NCBI RefSeq assembly: GCF_039955095.1
Contig: NZ_CP154878.1
Span: 248,001-312,000 of the forward strand
Length of the DNA stretch: 64,000 nucleotides
Origin: Limosilactobacillus sp. WILCCON 0051
GTDB taxonomy: Bacteria; Bacillota; Bacilli; Lactobacillales; Lactobacillaceae
Direction of reading: 5' to 3'
Under the pieces are notes generated by a model. The model did no database searches. It saw only the letters and a list, made by a program, of their open reading frames with translations, and was not told the DNA's origin. Of this stretch, positions 49,452 through 56,272 are shown in pieces; position 1 is the first letter of the stretch; each line of letters opens with the position of its first letter. The position numbers and the translations under genes are program-made.

Positions 49452-50003
49452 GTGGAATCAACTGAAAAGCGCTGGTACGTGCTGCACACGTATTCTGGCT
49501 ACGAAAACCGAGTTAAGAGCAATTTGGAATCCCGGGCTCAGTCAATGGGAATGCAGGACTATATTTTTCGGGTTGTCGTACCTGAAGAAAAGGTTCGTCA
49601 GGTTAAAGATGGTGAAGCTAAGGAAATTGAAGAAAAAACTTTCCCTGGCTATGTCTTGGTCGAAATGGTTATGACTGATCAGGCATGGTACATCGCTCGG
49701 AATACTCCAGGTGTAACCGGCTTTTTGGGTTCTCACGGTGGTGGCTCCAAGCCAACTCCACTGCTGCCTGAAGAAGTCGATCGCATTTTAAAGCGGATGG
49801 ACGACTCAGAAGAAGCACCACGCACTGATATTGACGTTAAAGTCGGTGATACGGTTAAGATCATTGCTGGGCCATTTGCTGACATGGTTGGCAAGGTAAC
49901 CGAAGTCGATCATGATAAGCTGAAACTGCGGGCTGAGATTGAAATGTTTGGCCGGCTGACTTCAGCTGAGGTTGGTTTTGATCAAATCGATTCAGTTGAA
50001 TAA
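49452..50003 (+). CDS. nusG: Transcription termination/antitermination factor NusG
   Basis: 183 residues. N-terminal NGN domain (WYVLHTYSGYENRVKSNLE ~7-25; FPGYVLVEM ~61) and C-terminal KOW domain (GDTVKIIAGPFADMVGKV ~129-146). GTG start at 49452, set by GGAGGAAC; the longer frame from 49425 has no site. Binds RNA polymerase and links it to ribosome or Rho. Confidence 0.97.
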   Translation: MESTEKRWYVLHTYSGYENRVKSNLESRAQSMGMQDYIFRVVVPEEKVRQVKDGEAKEIEEKTFPGYVLVEMVMTDQAWYIARNTPGVTGFLGSHGGGSKPTPLLPEEVDRILKRMDDSEEAPRTDIDVKVGDTVKIIAGPFADMVGKVTEVDHDKLKLRAEIEMFGRLTSAEVGFDQIDSVE

Positions 50004-50028
50004 TCAAGACATTTTTAATAACTGGCTA

Positions 50029-50057
50029 TTGAAAAAACAGTGATTTAGTGGTATTCT
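50029..50057 (+). promoter_or_regulatory. Promoter of rplK-rplA
   Basis: TTGAAA (50029-50034), 17 bp, TATTCT (50052-50057). Confidence 0.6.
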
Positions 50058-50078
50058 TCTCGAGTATGCTATTTAACG

Positions 50079-50146
50079 CATACAGTGGGAGGGGCAAATC
50101 TTACTACCCCATCATTACCACAACACGGACTAAGGAGGTTTTGTCT
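50079..50146 (+). promoter_or_regulatory. Possible L1-binding leader of rplK
   Basis: A gtgggagggg...cccc hairpin motif begins at about 50084. A similar agtgggagg...ctccg motif recurs at about 50614 between rplK and rplA. L1 autoregulates this operon in many bacteria through a 23S-like motif; the match is by eye only. Confidence 0.35.
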
Positions 50147-50147
50147 C

Positions 50148-50573
50148 GTGGCAAAAAAAGTAGCTAACATTGTCAAGTTGCAAATCCCTGCAGGTGCCGC
50201 TACGCCGGCTCCTCCAGTGGGTCCTGCACTTGGTCAAGCAGGTATTAACATTATGGGCTTCACTAAGGAGTTCAACGCACGGACTGCTGATCAAAAGGGT
50301 ATGATTATCCCTGTTGTAATTACGGTATACGAAGACCGTTCGTTCGAATTCATTACGAAGACGCCACCTGCTGCTGTACTGCTGAAGAAGGCTGCTGGTG
50401 TTGAACACGGTTCCGGTGAACCTAACACGAAGAAGGTTGCTACTGTAACCAAGGATCAAGTTAAGCAAATCGCCGAAACTAAGATGCAAGATCTTAACGC
50501 CGCTGACGTTGAAGCAGCGATGCGCATGATCGAAGGTACGGCACGGAGCATGGGCTTCGTCGTTGAAGGCTAA
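50148..50573 (+). CDS. rplK: 50S ribosomal protein L11
   Basis: 141 residues. N-terminal domain with [18 protein letters not shown] (~23-40) and C-terminal RNA-binding domain ([20 protein letters not shown]). GTG start behind TAAGGAGGTT; the frame from 50085 is an artefact of the leader. Confidence 0.98.
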   Translation: MAKKVANIVKLQIPAGAATPAPPVGPALGQAGINIMGFTKEFNARTADQKGMIIPVVITVYEDRSFEFITKTPPAAVLLKKAAGVEHGSGEPNTKKVATVTKDQVKQIAETKMQDLNAADVEAAMRMIEGTARSMGFVVEG

Positions 50574-50667
50574 GCTTTCTCGTACCGGACTGATTCATGA
50601 AAGTGAACAGTCTTAGTGGGAGGTATACACTCCGTTAGACCACATTTGCAAGGAGGAAAACATCAAC

Positions 50668-51360
50668 ATGGCTAAACATCGCGGTAAGAAGTACCAAGAC
50701 GCCCTGAAGAAGGTTGATTCCAAGAAGGAATACGCTGTCAGCGACGCGGTACAATTAGTAAAAGACATTGACTTTGCAAACTTCGACTCAACCCTCGAAG
50801 TTGCATTTAACTTGAACGTAGACACGAAGCAAGCGGACCAACAATTGCGTGGTGCCGTAGTGCTGCCAAACGGTACTGGTAAAGACCAAACCGTTGTTGT
50901 GTTTGCAAAGGGTGAAAAGGCTAAGGAAGCTGAAGCTGCTGGTGCAGACTTCGTTGGCGACCAAGACCTGGTTGACAAGATTCAAGACGGTTGGCTGGAC
51001 TTTGACGTTGCCATCGCAACGCCAGACATGATGCCACTGGTTGGTCGTCTGGGTCGGGTATTGGGCCCTAAGGGCTTGATGCCAAACCCTAAGACGGGTA
51101 CGGTTACGATGGACGTAGCCAAGGCCGTTTCTGAATCCAAGGCCGGCAAGGTTACCTACCGGACTGACCGTGACGGCAACGTTGCTGTTCCATTCGGTAA
51201 GGCATCCTTTGACACGGACAAGCTGGTTGAAAACCTGAAGACGATTGAAGAAACGATCGTTAAGGTTCGTCCGGCAGCTGTTCGCGGTGCTTACATCAAG
51301 CACGTTTCGGTAGCTTCGACTTTTGGTCCTAGCGTAACGATTGACCTGGCTAGTTTCTAA
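50668..51360 (+). CDS. rplA: 50S ribosomal protein L1
   Basis: 230 residues. L1 stalk protein and translational repressor of its own operon. Signature [20 protein letters not shown] (~126-145). ATG after AAGGAGGAAA. Terminator follows. Confidence 0.98.
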   Translation: MAKHRGKKYQDALKKVDSKKEYAVSDAVQLVKDIDFANFDSTLEVAFNLNVDTKQADQQLRGAVVLPNGTGKDQTVVVFAKGEKAKEAEAAGADFVGDQDLVDKIQDGWLDFDVAIATPDMMPLVGRLGRVLGPKGLMPNPKTGTVTMDVAKAVSESKAGKVTYRTDRDGNVAVPFGKASFDTDKLVENLKTIEETIVKVRPAAVRGAYIKHVSVASTFGPSVTIDLASF

Positions 51361-51378
51361 GCCGACGGTTCAAAATTG

Positions 51379-51413
51379 AAAAGGTCATCAATTAATTTTG
51401 ATGACCTTTTTTT
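51379..51413 (+). terminator. Terminator of rplKA
   Basis: Stem aaaaggtcatca/tgatgacctttt with a seven-T run. Confidence 0.9.
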
Positions 51414-51424
51414 GCCTGAAATCA

Positions 51425-51452
51425 TGTAAGCGCTAACATTATGTGCTATAAT
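51425..51452 (+). promoter_or_regulatory. Promoter with perfect cre site driving the repeat array
   Basis: cre tgtaagcgctaaca (51425-51438) matches TGWAANCGNTNWCA at 14/14. Extended -10 TGcTATAAT (box 51447-51452); the -35 region (~51424-51429, atgtaa) is weak and overlaps cre, so CcpA would repress. Predicted transcription start about 51459. Confidence 0.75.
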
Positions 51453-51493
51453 ATAGATGTAGCAAAGGTAGCAACCAAATGAGGTGATGCCTA

Positions 51494-51526
51494 ATGGTTA
51501 AGATGATTCGAGCAGTAACAGAATAG
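51494..51526 (+). CDS. Tiny ORF A, unit 1
   Basis: MVKMIRAVTE. GAGGTG seven bases before ATG. Cationic, no membrane segment. Unknown. Confidence 0.35.
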   Translation: MVKMIRAVTE

Positions 51527-51546
51527 CTTCACCATAGGATAAAAGA

Positions 51547-51582
51547 ATGGAGCTGATACCAATGGGCTGTGAAAATAGTTAG
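51547..51582 (+). CDS. Tiny ORF B, unit 1
   Basis: MELIPMGCENS. AGGA seven bases before ATG. Single cysteine. Unknown. Confidence 0.35.
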   Translation: MELIPMGCENS

Positions 51583-51614
51583 TCATTTCAGGTGAGCGAT
51601 CGAGGTGGTATCTG

Positions 51615-51647
51615 ATGATTAAGATGATTCGAGCAGTAACAAAATAG
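51615..51647 (+). CDS. Tiny ORF A, unit 2
   Basis: MIKMIRAVTK. GAGGTG seven bases before ATG; the two changes from unit 1 (V/I, E/K) keep the frame and length. Confidence 0.35.
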   Translation: MIKMIRAVTK

Positions 51648-51667
51648 CTTCACCACAGGACAAAAGA

Positions 51668-51703
51668 ATGGAGCTGATACCAATGGGCTGTGAAAATAGT
51701 TAG
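51668..51703 (+). CDS. Tiny ORF B, unit 2
   Basis: MELIPMGCENS, identical to unit 1, with AGGA before it. Confidence 0.35.
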   Translation: MELIPMGCENS

Positions 51704-51735
51704 TCATTTCAGGTGAGCGACCGAGGTGGTATCTG

Positions 51736-51768
51736 ATGATTAAGATGATTCGAGCAGTAACAAAATAG
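51736..51768 (+). CDS. Tiny ORF A, unit 3
   Basis: MIKMIRAVTK, identical to unit 2. Confidence 0.35.
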   Translation: MIKMIRAVTK

Positions 51769-51788
51769 CTTCACCACAGGATAAAAGA

Positions 51789-51824
51789 ATGGAGCTGATA
51801 CCAATGGGCTGTGAAAATATTTAG
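51789..51824 (+). CDS. Tiny ORF B, unit 3
   Basis: MELIPMGCENI; only the last residue differs and the stop is kept, at the very edge of the array. Confidence 0.35.
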   Translation: MELIPMGCENI

Positions 51825-51825
51825 T

Positions 51826-51973
51826 TCTCGCTTAGCTGATCAGGTAGGATTGATGTCCATTTAAAACGGGGCGATCTTATGTTTAAACCACCATAAAAAT
51901 TAAGATGATATAAAAAAATGACGAATCGATGAATTAATTGGAAAGCAATATGATAAAAGAAACTGAAATCAAA
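51826..51973. other. Unique sequence after the repeat array
   Basis: AT-rich 150 bp with no credible ORF; probably the 3' part of the array transcript. Confidence 0.5.
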
Positions 51974-52010
51974 AAGCGATCGTGAGAGTAAAACACGATC
52001 GCTTCTTTAG
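51974..52010. terminator. Bidirectional terminator between repeat array and permease
   Basis: Stem aagcgatcgtg/cacgatcgctt with T-rich sequence on both strands. Confidence 0.8.
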
Positions 52011-52020
52011 TTGTTTAAAA

Positions 52021-53352
52021 TTAATTATTAGCTGATTGATCAAGCTTTTTGACAATCCAAAATACGGGCAGCCCGATTACGACCACGCCGGCAAAAAGCA
52101 TGACACCGGCTGGATCATTGATGATTTCGCTGATCAAGACAAAGATGCCGCCAGCAATTGCAATAATTGGAATCCAGGGATAAAGCGGTGTGGAGAATGG
52201 ACGGGGTGCTTCATTGGTCTTGCGAAGAATGAAGATGCCAAAGAAAGCTAAAATATAAAAACAGTAGACGGTAAATACGCATAGATCCGACAAGTGATCA
52301 GGATCAAAAAACAGCATCATAATGGTAGCCAACAGAATAATGAAAAGCGTTGCGACAACCGGTGATTTTCCTTTAGGGGTCAGATAAGACAAGGCCCGGG
52401 AAAATGGAATGTCGCGCCGTTTAGCCATGGCATAGACGATTCTTGGGAAAGTCAGCATCTTACCGTTGATCGTTCCCATCATTGAAATGATAATACCAAT
52501 GGACAAAAGCTTGCCGCCAATCGTCCCAAAAGCTTTAACCGCGAGATAGGCAGTCGTGTTCTCCCCTAATCGATGGATTGTTTGGACTGGCAAAAAACGG
52601 AGAACGCCAATTGTAATTAAGGTATAGATCAATAAAACGGCGCTGATTCCTAAAATGATCGCTTTAGGCAGCAGCTTTTGTGGATTTTTCATTTCACCAC
52701 CCAAATTGGCGATTAGAATCCAGCCATCATAGCCAAATAAAGTTGCTAGGATGGCAACACCGAAATTACCAGCCGATTGATGTACCTGGCTGAGCGTCTG
52801 GCCAAAAGCGTGCTGATGTCCCCAAAATAGGCCAAAAATAATAATTGCAGCAATTGGAATCATTTTGGCAATCGTAGTAATTACGGAAAATGCTGCTCCA
52901 ACACGGTTTTCCAGCATATTCATAGCACCGATGGCAAGAATCGTTATCACAGCGAGGGGAATTCGCCAAGCGGAGCTGAGACCAAAAAGATTAGCCATCA
53001 AAATACTCATAAATCCAGCTACGGAAGCAATAATTGCAGGACCGTAAACGATAATCTGCATCCAACCGGCTAAAAAGCCCCAGATGCGACCGTAAAGATT
53101 CTCGATATAGACATACAGGCCGCCGGTATATGGCATCTGCGAACCGATTTCGGCAATCGTCAGGCCAGCCGTTAAAGTGATGATACCTCCTAAAACCCAA
53201 GCGAGGATGGCCATGGTTGAAGATCCGGCACTATCCAGGACCGAGCCTTGTTTAAAGAAGATGCCGGAACCGATGATGGTGCCAATTACGATCGAAAGTG
53301 CTGAGCCGAACCCTAACGAGCGTTTCAGCTCTGTTTGTGGCTGTTTTTCCAT
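52021..53352 (-). CDS. APC-family amino acid permease, SteT/LAT-like
   Basis: 443 residues, 12 TM. APC substrate-binding signature at the first TM: IVIGTIIGSGIFFKQGSVLD (~24-43), then LAWVLGGIITLTAGLTIAEIG (~55-75) and MPYTGGLYVYIENLYG. The FGYDGWILIANLGGEMKNPQK segment (~216-236) is typical of the SteT/LAT exchangers (serine/threonine or neutral amino acids). ATG at 53352 behind GGAGGATC; the ATG at 53367 overlaps that site. A serine-rich leader peptide and attenuator lie upstream, supporting serine or a related amino acid as substrate. Confidence 0.9.
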   Translation of the reverse strand: MEKQPQTELKRSLGFGSALSIVIGTIIGSGIFFKQGSVLDSAGSSTMAILAWVLGGIITLTAGLTIAEIGSQMPYTGGLYVYIENLYGRIWGFLAGWMQIIVYGPAIIASVAGFMSILMANLFGLSSAWRIPLAVITILAIGAMNMLENRVGAAFSVITTIAKMIPIAAIIIFGLFWGHQHAFGQTLSQVHQSAGNFGVAILATLFGYDGWILIANLGGEMKNPQKLLPKAIILGISAVLLIYTLITIGVLRFLPVQTIHRLGENTTAYLAVKAFGTIGGKLLSIGIIISMMGTINGKMLTFPRIVYAMAKRRDIPFSRALSYLTPKGKSPVVATLFIILLATIMMLFFDPDHLSDLCVFTVYCFYILAFFGIFILRKTNEAPRPFSTPLYPWIPIIAIAGGIFVLISEIINDPAGVMLFAGVVVIGLPVFWIVKKLDQSANN

Positions 53353-53380
53353 ATAAAGATCCTCCATTCATTTTGCCAAC

Positions 53381-53577
53381 AAAAAACCGAGCTGCTCAAC
53401 TGCTGAGAAAATTCTAAAGCAGTTAAGCATACTCGGTGCTGCCGTTGATTTGAGTACGTCAAAATTCCTCAACTGCTTTTAAATTGAAGCTGAGGATGAG
53501 GATTGATTGATTTTAAAATAGTGTTGAATCATTAAACGCACCTCTTGACGCTGGAAAAATTTACAAAACTTACAATA
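53381..53577 (-). promoter_or_regulatory. Ribosome-mediated transcription attenuator of the permease
   Basis: Minus-strand order: leader peptide (53532-53479); segment 1 (Ser codons, tcctca) can pair with tgagga (53471-53466); segment 2 agcagttgag within 53479-53468 pairs with segment 3 cttaactgcttt (53427-53416) over 12 bp; segment 3 alternatively joins segment 4 (agcagttgag, 53404-53395) and outer accgag/ctcggt (53437-53386) to form a terminator with six T (53386-53381). Stalling at the Ser codons would free segment 2 and favour the antiterminator. Confidence 0.8.
53479..53532 (-). CDS. Leader peptide with serine codon run
   Basis: 17 residues: MIQHYFKINQSSSSASI. Four consecutive Ser codons (TCC TCA TCC TCA), then Ala and a fifth Ser (TCA). 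AAGAGGTG lies five to six bases before ATG. Its stop codon is followed directly by the segment-2 helix strand of the attenuator. Confidence 0.75.
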   Translation of the reverse strand: MIQHYFKINQSSSSASI

Positions 53578-53600
53578 ACATGAGAAAAAATTAAACGCAA
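53572..53600 (-). promoter_or_regulatory. Promoter of the leader peptide-permease unit
   Basis: Minus strand TTGCGT (53600-53595), 17 bp, extended -10 TGtTATTGT (box 53577-53572). The start would be about 53565, 33 bp before the leader ATG. Confidence 0.6.
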
Positions 53601-53635
53601 CTAATTATAATTGGAAATAATTTGGAGGAATGTTA

Positions 53636-53664
53636 TTGCAATCTTGATCTAATCCTGTTATACT
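53636..53664 (+). promoter_or_regulatory. Promoter of rplJL
   Basis: TTGCAA (53636-53641), 17 bp, extended -10 TGtTATACT (box 53659-53664). Confidence 0.75.
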
Positions 53665-53679
53665 AGCAAAGTTGATTAA

Positions 53680-53790
53680 ATATGACTCTGCCTAAGACTC
53701 AGGTGGCTCTAGCCTTAATTAATGCCTGCCGAGGAAGAAATGAAATGTTCCTTCTCTATGTCTGCCGGTCATAGGGATTTTTTTAAATCC
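53680..53790 (+). promoter_or_regulatory. Ribosomal protein L10 leader RNA
   Basis: Contains the conserved gactcaggtggc...aatgcctgccgagga kernel of Firmicute L10 leaders, followed by a ccggtcatagggatttttttt-like end that can act as a terminator. L10(L12)4 binding represses rplJL. Confidence 0.8.
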
Positions 53791-53820
53791 GATCAAAATA
53801 CATCGCAGGAGGTGAAATTC

Positions 53821-54327
53821 ATGAGCGAAGCAACGATTGCTAAGAAGGCTGAAGCAGTTAAGAACGTCAACGAAATGCTGACGAATGCTGAAACGGCCAT
53901 TGTTGTTGACTACCGTGGTCTGACGGTTGCCGAAGTTACGGATCTGCGTAAGCAGCTGCGTGATGCTGGCATCAAGATGATGGTTATCAAGAACAAGATT
54001 CTGGAACGTGCCGTTGAAGGTACGGACTACGAAGATCTGAAGAGCACGTTCGTTGGTCCAACGGCCGTAGCCTTCTCTGACGAAGATGCTATTGCCCCAG
54101 CAAAGATTCTGAAGAAGTTTGCTGACGACCACGAAGCTCTGGAAATCAAGGGTGGCTTCATCGAAAAGAAGGTTCAAACCCTCGACAAGATCAACGAATA
54201 CGCTACGCTGCCAAGTCGCGAAGACCTGCTGTCCATGCTGGCAAGTGCTCTGCAAGATCCAATGCGGAAGATTGCCCGTGCAGTCAAGGCTGTTGCCGAC
54301 AAGAAGAGCGAAGAAGAAGCTGCCTAA
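53821..54327 (+). CDS. rplJ: 50S ribosomal protein L10
   Basis: 168 residues. [20 protein letters not shown] (~29-48) and a C-terminal L7/L12-anchoring helix rich in Ala/Lys/Glu. ATG after AGGAGGTG; the longer frame from 53722 falls within the leader RNA. Confidence 0.98.
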   Translation: MSEATIAKKAEAVKNVNEMLTNAETAIVVDYRGLTVAEVTDLRKQLRDAGIKMMVIKNKILERAVEGTDYEDLKSTFVGPTAVAFSDEDAIAPAKILKKFADDHEALEIKGGFIEKKVQTLDKINEYATLPSREDLLSMLASALQDPMRKIARAVKAVADKKSEEEAA

Positions 54328-54401
54328 GTTTCTCAGCGTACCCGCTAAATTTAAAGATCTGCGCTTAAGCGCATAAACCGAAATATTGGAGGAAAATAAA
54401 C

Positions 54402-54767
54402 ATGGCTTTTGATAAGGATGCTATCATTGCTTCTCTGAAGGAAGCATCAATCTCTGACCTTAACGACCTGGTTAAGGCTATCGAAGAAGAATTCGACGTT
54501 TCTGCTGCTGCTCCAGTTGCTGTTGCCGGTGCTGCCGGTGGCGAAGCTGCTGCTAAGGACAGCTTCACTGTTGAACTGACTTCTGCAGGTTCTGCAAAGG
54601 TTAAGGTCATCAAGGCTGTTAAGGACATCACTGGTCTGGGCCTGAAGGACGCTAAGGACCTGGTTGACAACGCACCATCCGCTGTCAAGGAAGACGTTAA
54701 GGAAGACGAAGCCAACGACATCAAGGAAAAGCTTGAAGCCGCAGGTGCTACTGTTACCCTTAAGTAG
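54402..54767 (+). CDS. rplL: 50S ribosomal protein L7/L12
   Basis: 121 residues. N-terminal dimerisation helices, Ala/Val/Gly hinge (~38-53), globular C-terminal domain with [20 protein letters not shown] (~70-89). ATG after TTGGAGGA. Confidence 0.98.
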   Translation: MAFDKDAIIASLKEASISDLNDLVKAIEEEFDVSAAAPVAVAGAAGGEAAAKDSFTVELTSAGSAKVKVIKAVKDITGLGLKDAKDLVDNAPSAVKEDVKEDEANDIKEKLEAAGATVTLK

Positions 54768-54782
54768 TCTCAGCTTAATAAT

Positions 54783-54816
54783 AAAAAAGACGATCGCAGT
54801 GCGGTCGTCTTTTTTA
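54783..54816 (+). terminator. Terminator of rplJL
   Basis: Stem aaaaagacgatcgc/gcggtcgtcttttt. Confidence 0.9.
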
Positions 54817-54963
54817 TTATCATTATCTAATGTCTATTAGTAGATTATAATTTTATTTATATAAAAAATACCTTTGTAAATAAATTTACCTAATATTAAC
54901 TTGATTAGTGGGGCGTTTCTTTACTTTGACTGTCTATCCTAAAACTTGACAGGAGGGATTGAT

Positions 54964-55857
54964 TTGAGTGAAGAAAATCAAAAGAAGCTGTTTGGCATTT
55001 CAGCAATTATCTGCATTATTTTATTAACGATTGCCTATTTTGGTGATTTAGCCATCAGCAATACCTTAATTAATTATCACAGCTGGGTAGGGACGTTTTG
55101 CCAGACTTTTGGCGAGTTTCCGGTTTATCTTATTTTTGCCTTATGTGGACAGATTGCGATGACTTATGCCTGGCGGGGTGACTGTGAAAAAATACTGGCA
55201 GGACCGTTGTTTATTGGCGGGCTTGCACTGTCGCTTTGGCAAAGCAAGCAGTATGTTAATGAATTCTTAGGCTATCTGTATTCGGCACAGACCAATCTTA
55301 AAAATGGCACAGCGATAGCAATGGCCAACAGCGACTCAGCAACGGGCGGCTATGCAGGCGCAACGATTATAATGGTCTGGCTGCTGTTTTTCGTTATATT
55401 TACGCTGTTGGTACAATGGTGGCTGAAGAACAAAACGACTAAACAGCTGACACGCTATATGAAAATCGCCGTTTTGGCGTCATTGACGGTTTGGTTTGCA
55501 TTGGAAGTTAATCTGACCTTAAAAGATCTGTGGGGACGCTATCGCCCATATGAACTCACGAGTGGCAATCATGAATTTACCAATTGGCTGACGATCAATG
55601 GCGTTAATGGGCATAAGTCATTTCCATCTGGGCATACGATGGCGGCAACGCTATGCATCGTTTTTTCATGGTTCGTTTCCAACAATAAGCGTAAGAGCTT
55701 TTTCATTGGCGGCATCGTTTATGGTGTCGTGATCGCTCTGAGCCGAGTAATCGTGGGCGCACATTTCTTTTCGGACGTTACGTTCTCGTTTTTCCTGACC
55801 GCACTGATTATCTTCATCATGAATGGTCTTGGCAAAAAGCTAATTGAAAATTTTTAA
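54964..55857 (+). CDS. PAP2-family membrane phosphatase with extended N-terminal half
   Basis: 297 residues, seven or more TM segments. The phosphatase signature is in the second half: LKDLWGRYRPYEL (~193-205, KxxxxxxRP), KSFPSGHTMAA (~222-232) and SRVIVGAHFFSDV (~262-274). N-terminal half adds a large loop (~85-135) absent from the shorter PAP2 at 42035. TTG start at 54964 with AGGAGGGA five bases before. Substrate unknown. Terminator after it. Confidence 0.87.
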   Translation: MSEENQKKLFGISAIICIILLTIAYFGDLAISNTLINYHSWVGTFCQTFGEFPVYLIFALCGQIAMTYAWRGDCEKILAGPLFIGGLALSLWQSKQYVNEFLGYLYSAQTNLKNGTAIAMANSDSATGGYAGATIIMVWLLFFVIFTLLVQWWLKNKTTKQLTRYMKIAVLASLTVWFALEVNLTLKDLWGRYRPYELTSGNHEFTNWLTINGVNGHKSFPSGHTMAATLCIVFSWFVSNNKRKSFFIGGIVYGVVIALSRVIVGAHFFSDVTFSFFLTALIIFIMNGLGKKLIENF

Positions 55858-55864
55858 AAATCAG

Positions 55865-55896
55865 GGCTGTGATCATCGAGGTGACCACAGCTTTTA
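55865..55896 (+). terminator. Terminator of the PAP2 gene
   Basis: Imperfect stem gctgtg/cacagc plus T-rich tail. Confidence 0.7.
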
Positions 55897-56132
55897 TTTA
55901 TGTGTTAAATAGCTCAATGGTGAGCTAATTTGTGAGAAATCGAGACGGATTTTAAAGATTATCATACAAATAATCCCTATTTTGACCATTAAAAATAAAA
56001 AATAGCTGAAAAAAGTTGTGAATCAGCGTACAAAAAACGTGAAGAGAAATCGTTTAAAACCAATATGATGGTCCTACACAAAAATATTTTTAGGCTTTAT
56101 TCTTACTGTGACAAGGGTTGACGTTATAACAT
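55897..56132. other. AT-rich intergenic stretch upstream of adhE
   Basis: About 235 bp, very A/T-rich. A short tagctcaatggtgagcta palindrome begins near 55910. No ORF with a ribosome binding site. Confidence 0.5.
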
Positions 56133-56210
56133 TGTAATCGCTTTCTATGATATCGGTATTGTTATTTATTTCACAAAAAGTGTTTACAAATCTAGAAAAA
56201 AGAGTATAGT
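56133..56210 (+). promoter_or_regulatory. adhE control region: cre, Rex-like operator, promoter
   Basis: cre tgtaatcgctttct (56133-56146), 13/14 to consensus. Rex-like ttgttatttatttcacaa (56159-56176), one half perfect (TCACAA), the other one mismatch (TTGTTA). Promoter TTTACA (56183-56188), 16 bp, TATAGT (56205-56210). The layout predicts repression by Rex at low NADH/NAD and by CcpA with glucose. Confidence 0.65.
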
Positions 56211-56272
56211 AATAATTGTTCAAAGGATAACAAAGTTGTTGAAAAGTAATTAATCGAGAAGGAGCTAGTGCA

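Larger units (their letters stand above)
51481..51825 (+). repeat. 121-bp direct tandem repeat, 2.85 units, each with two tiny ORFs
   Basis: Units at 51481-51601, 51602-51722 and 51723-51825 (last truncated after ttagt). Units 2 and 3 differ at only one or two bases before the last divergence; unit 1 differs mainly in the bases between ribosome binding site and start codon. Each unit has ORF A (10 residues) and ORF B (10-11 residues), each with a Shine-Dalgarno sequence seven bases ahead. The period is not a multiple of three, so the array cannot encode one repetitive protein. gatacca in ORF B can pair with tggtatc ahead of the next ORF A, and ggtga of the A ribosome site with tcacc just after ORF A. 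Confidence 0.9.

Noticed and set aside
51481..51825. CRISPR array
   Set aside because: The units are 121 bp, contiguous and without spacers, and no cas gene is near.
53722..53820. N-terminal extension of rplJ
   Set aside because: It lies in the conserved L10 leader RNA; L10 starts near MSEATIAKK with AGGAGGTG before it.
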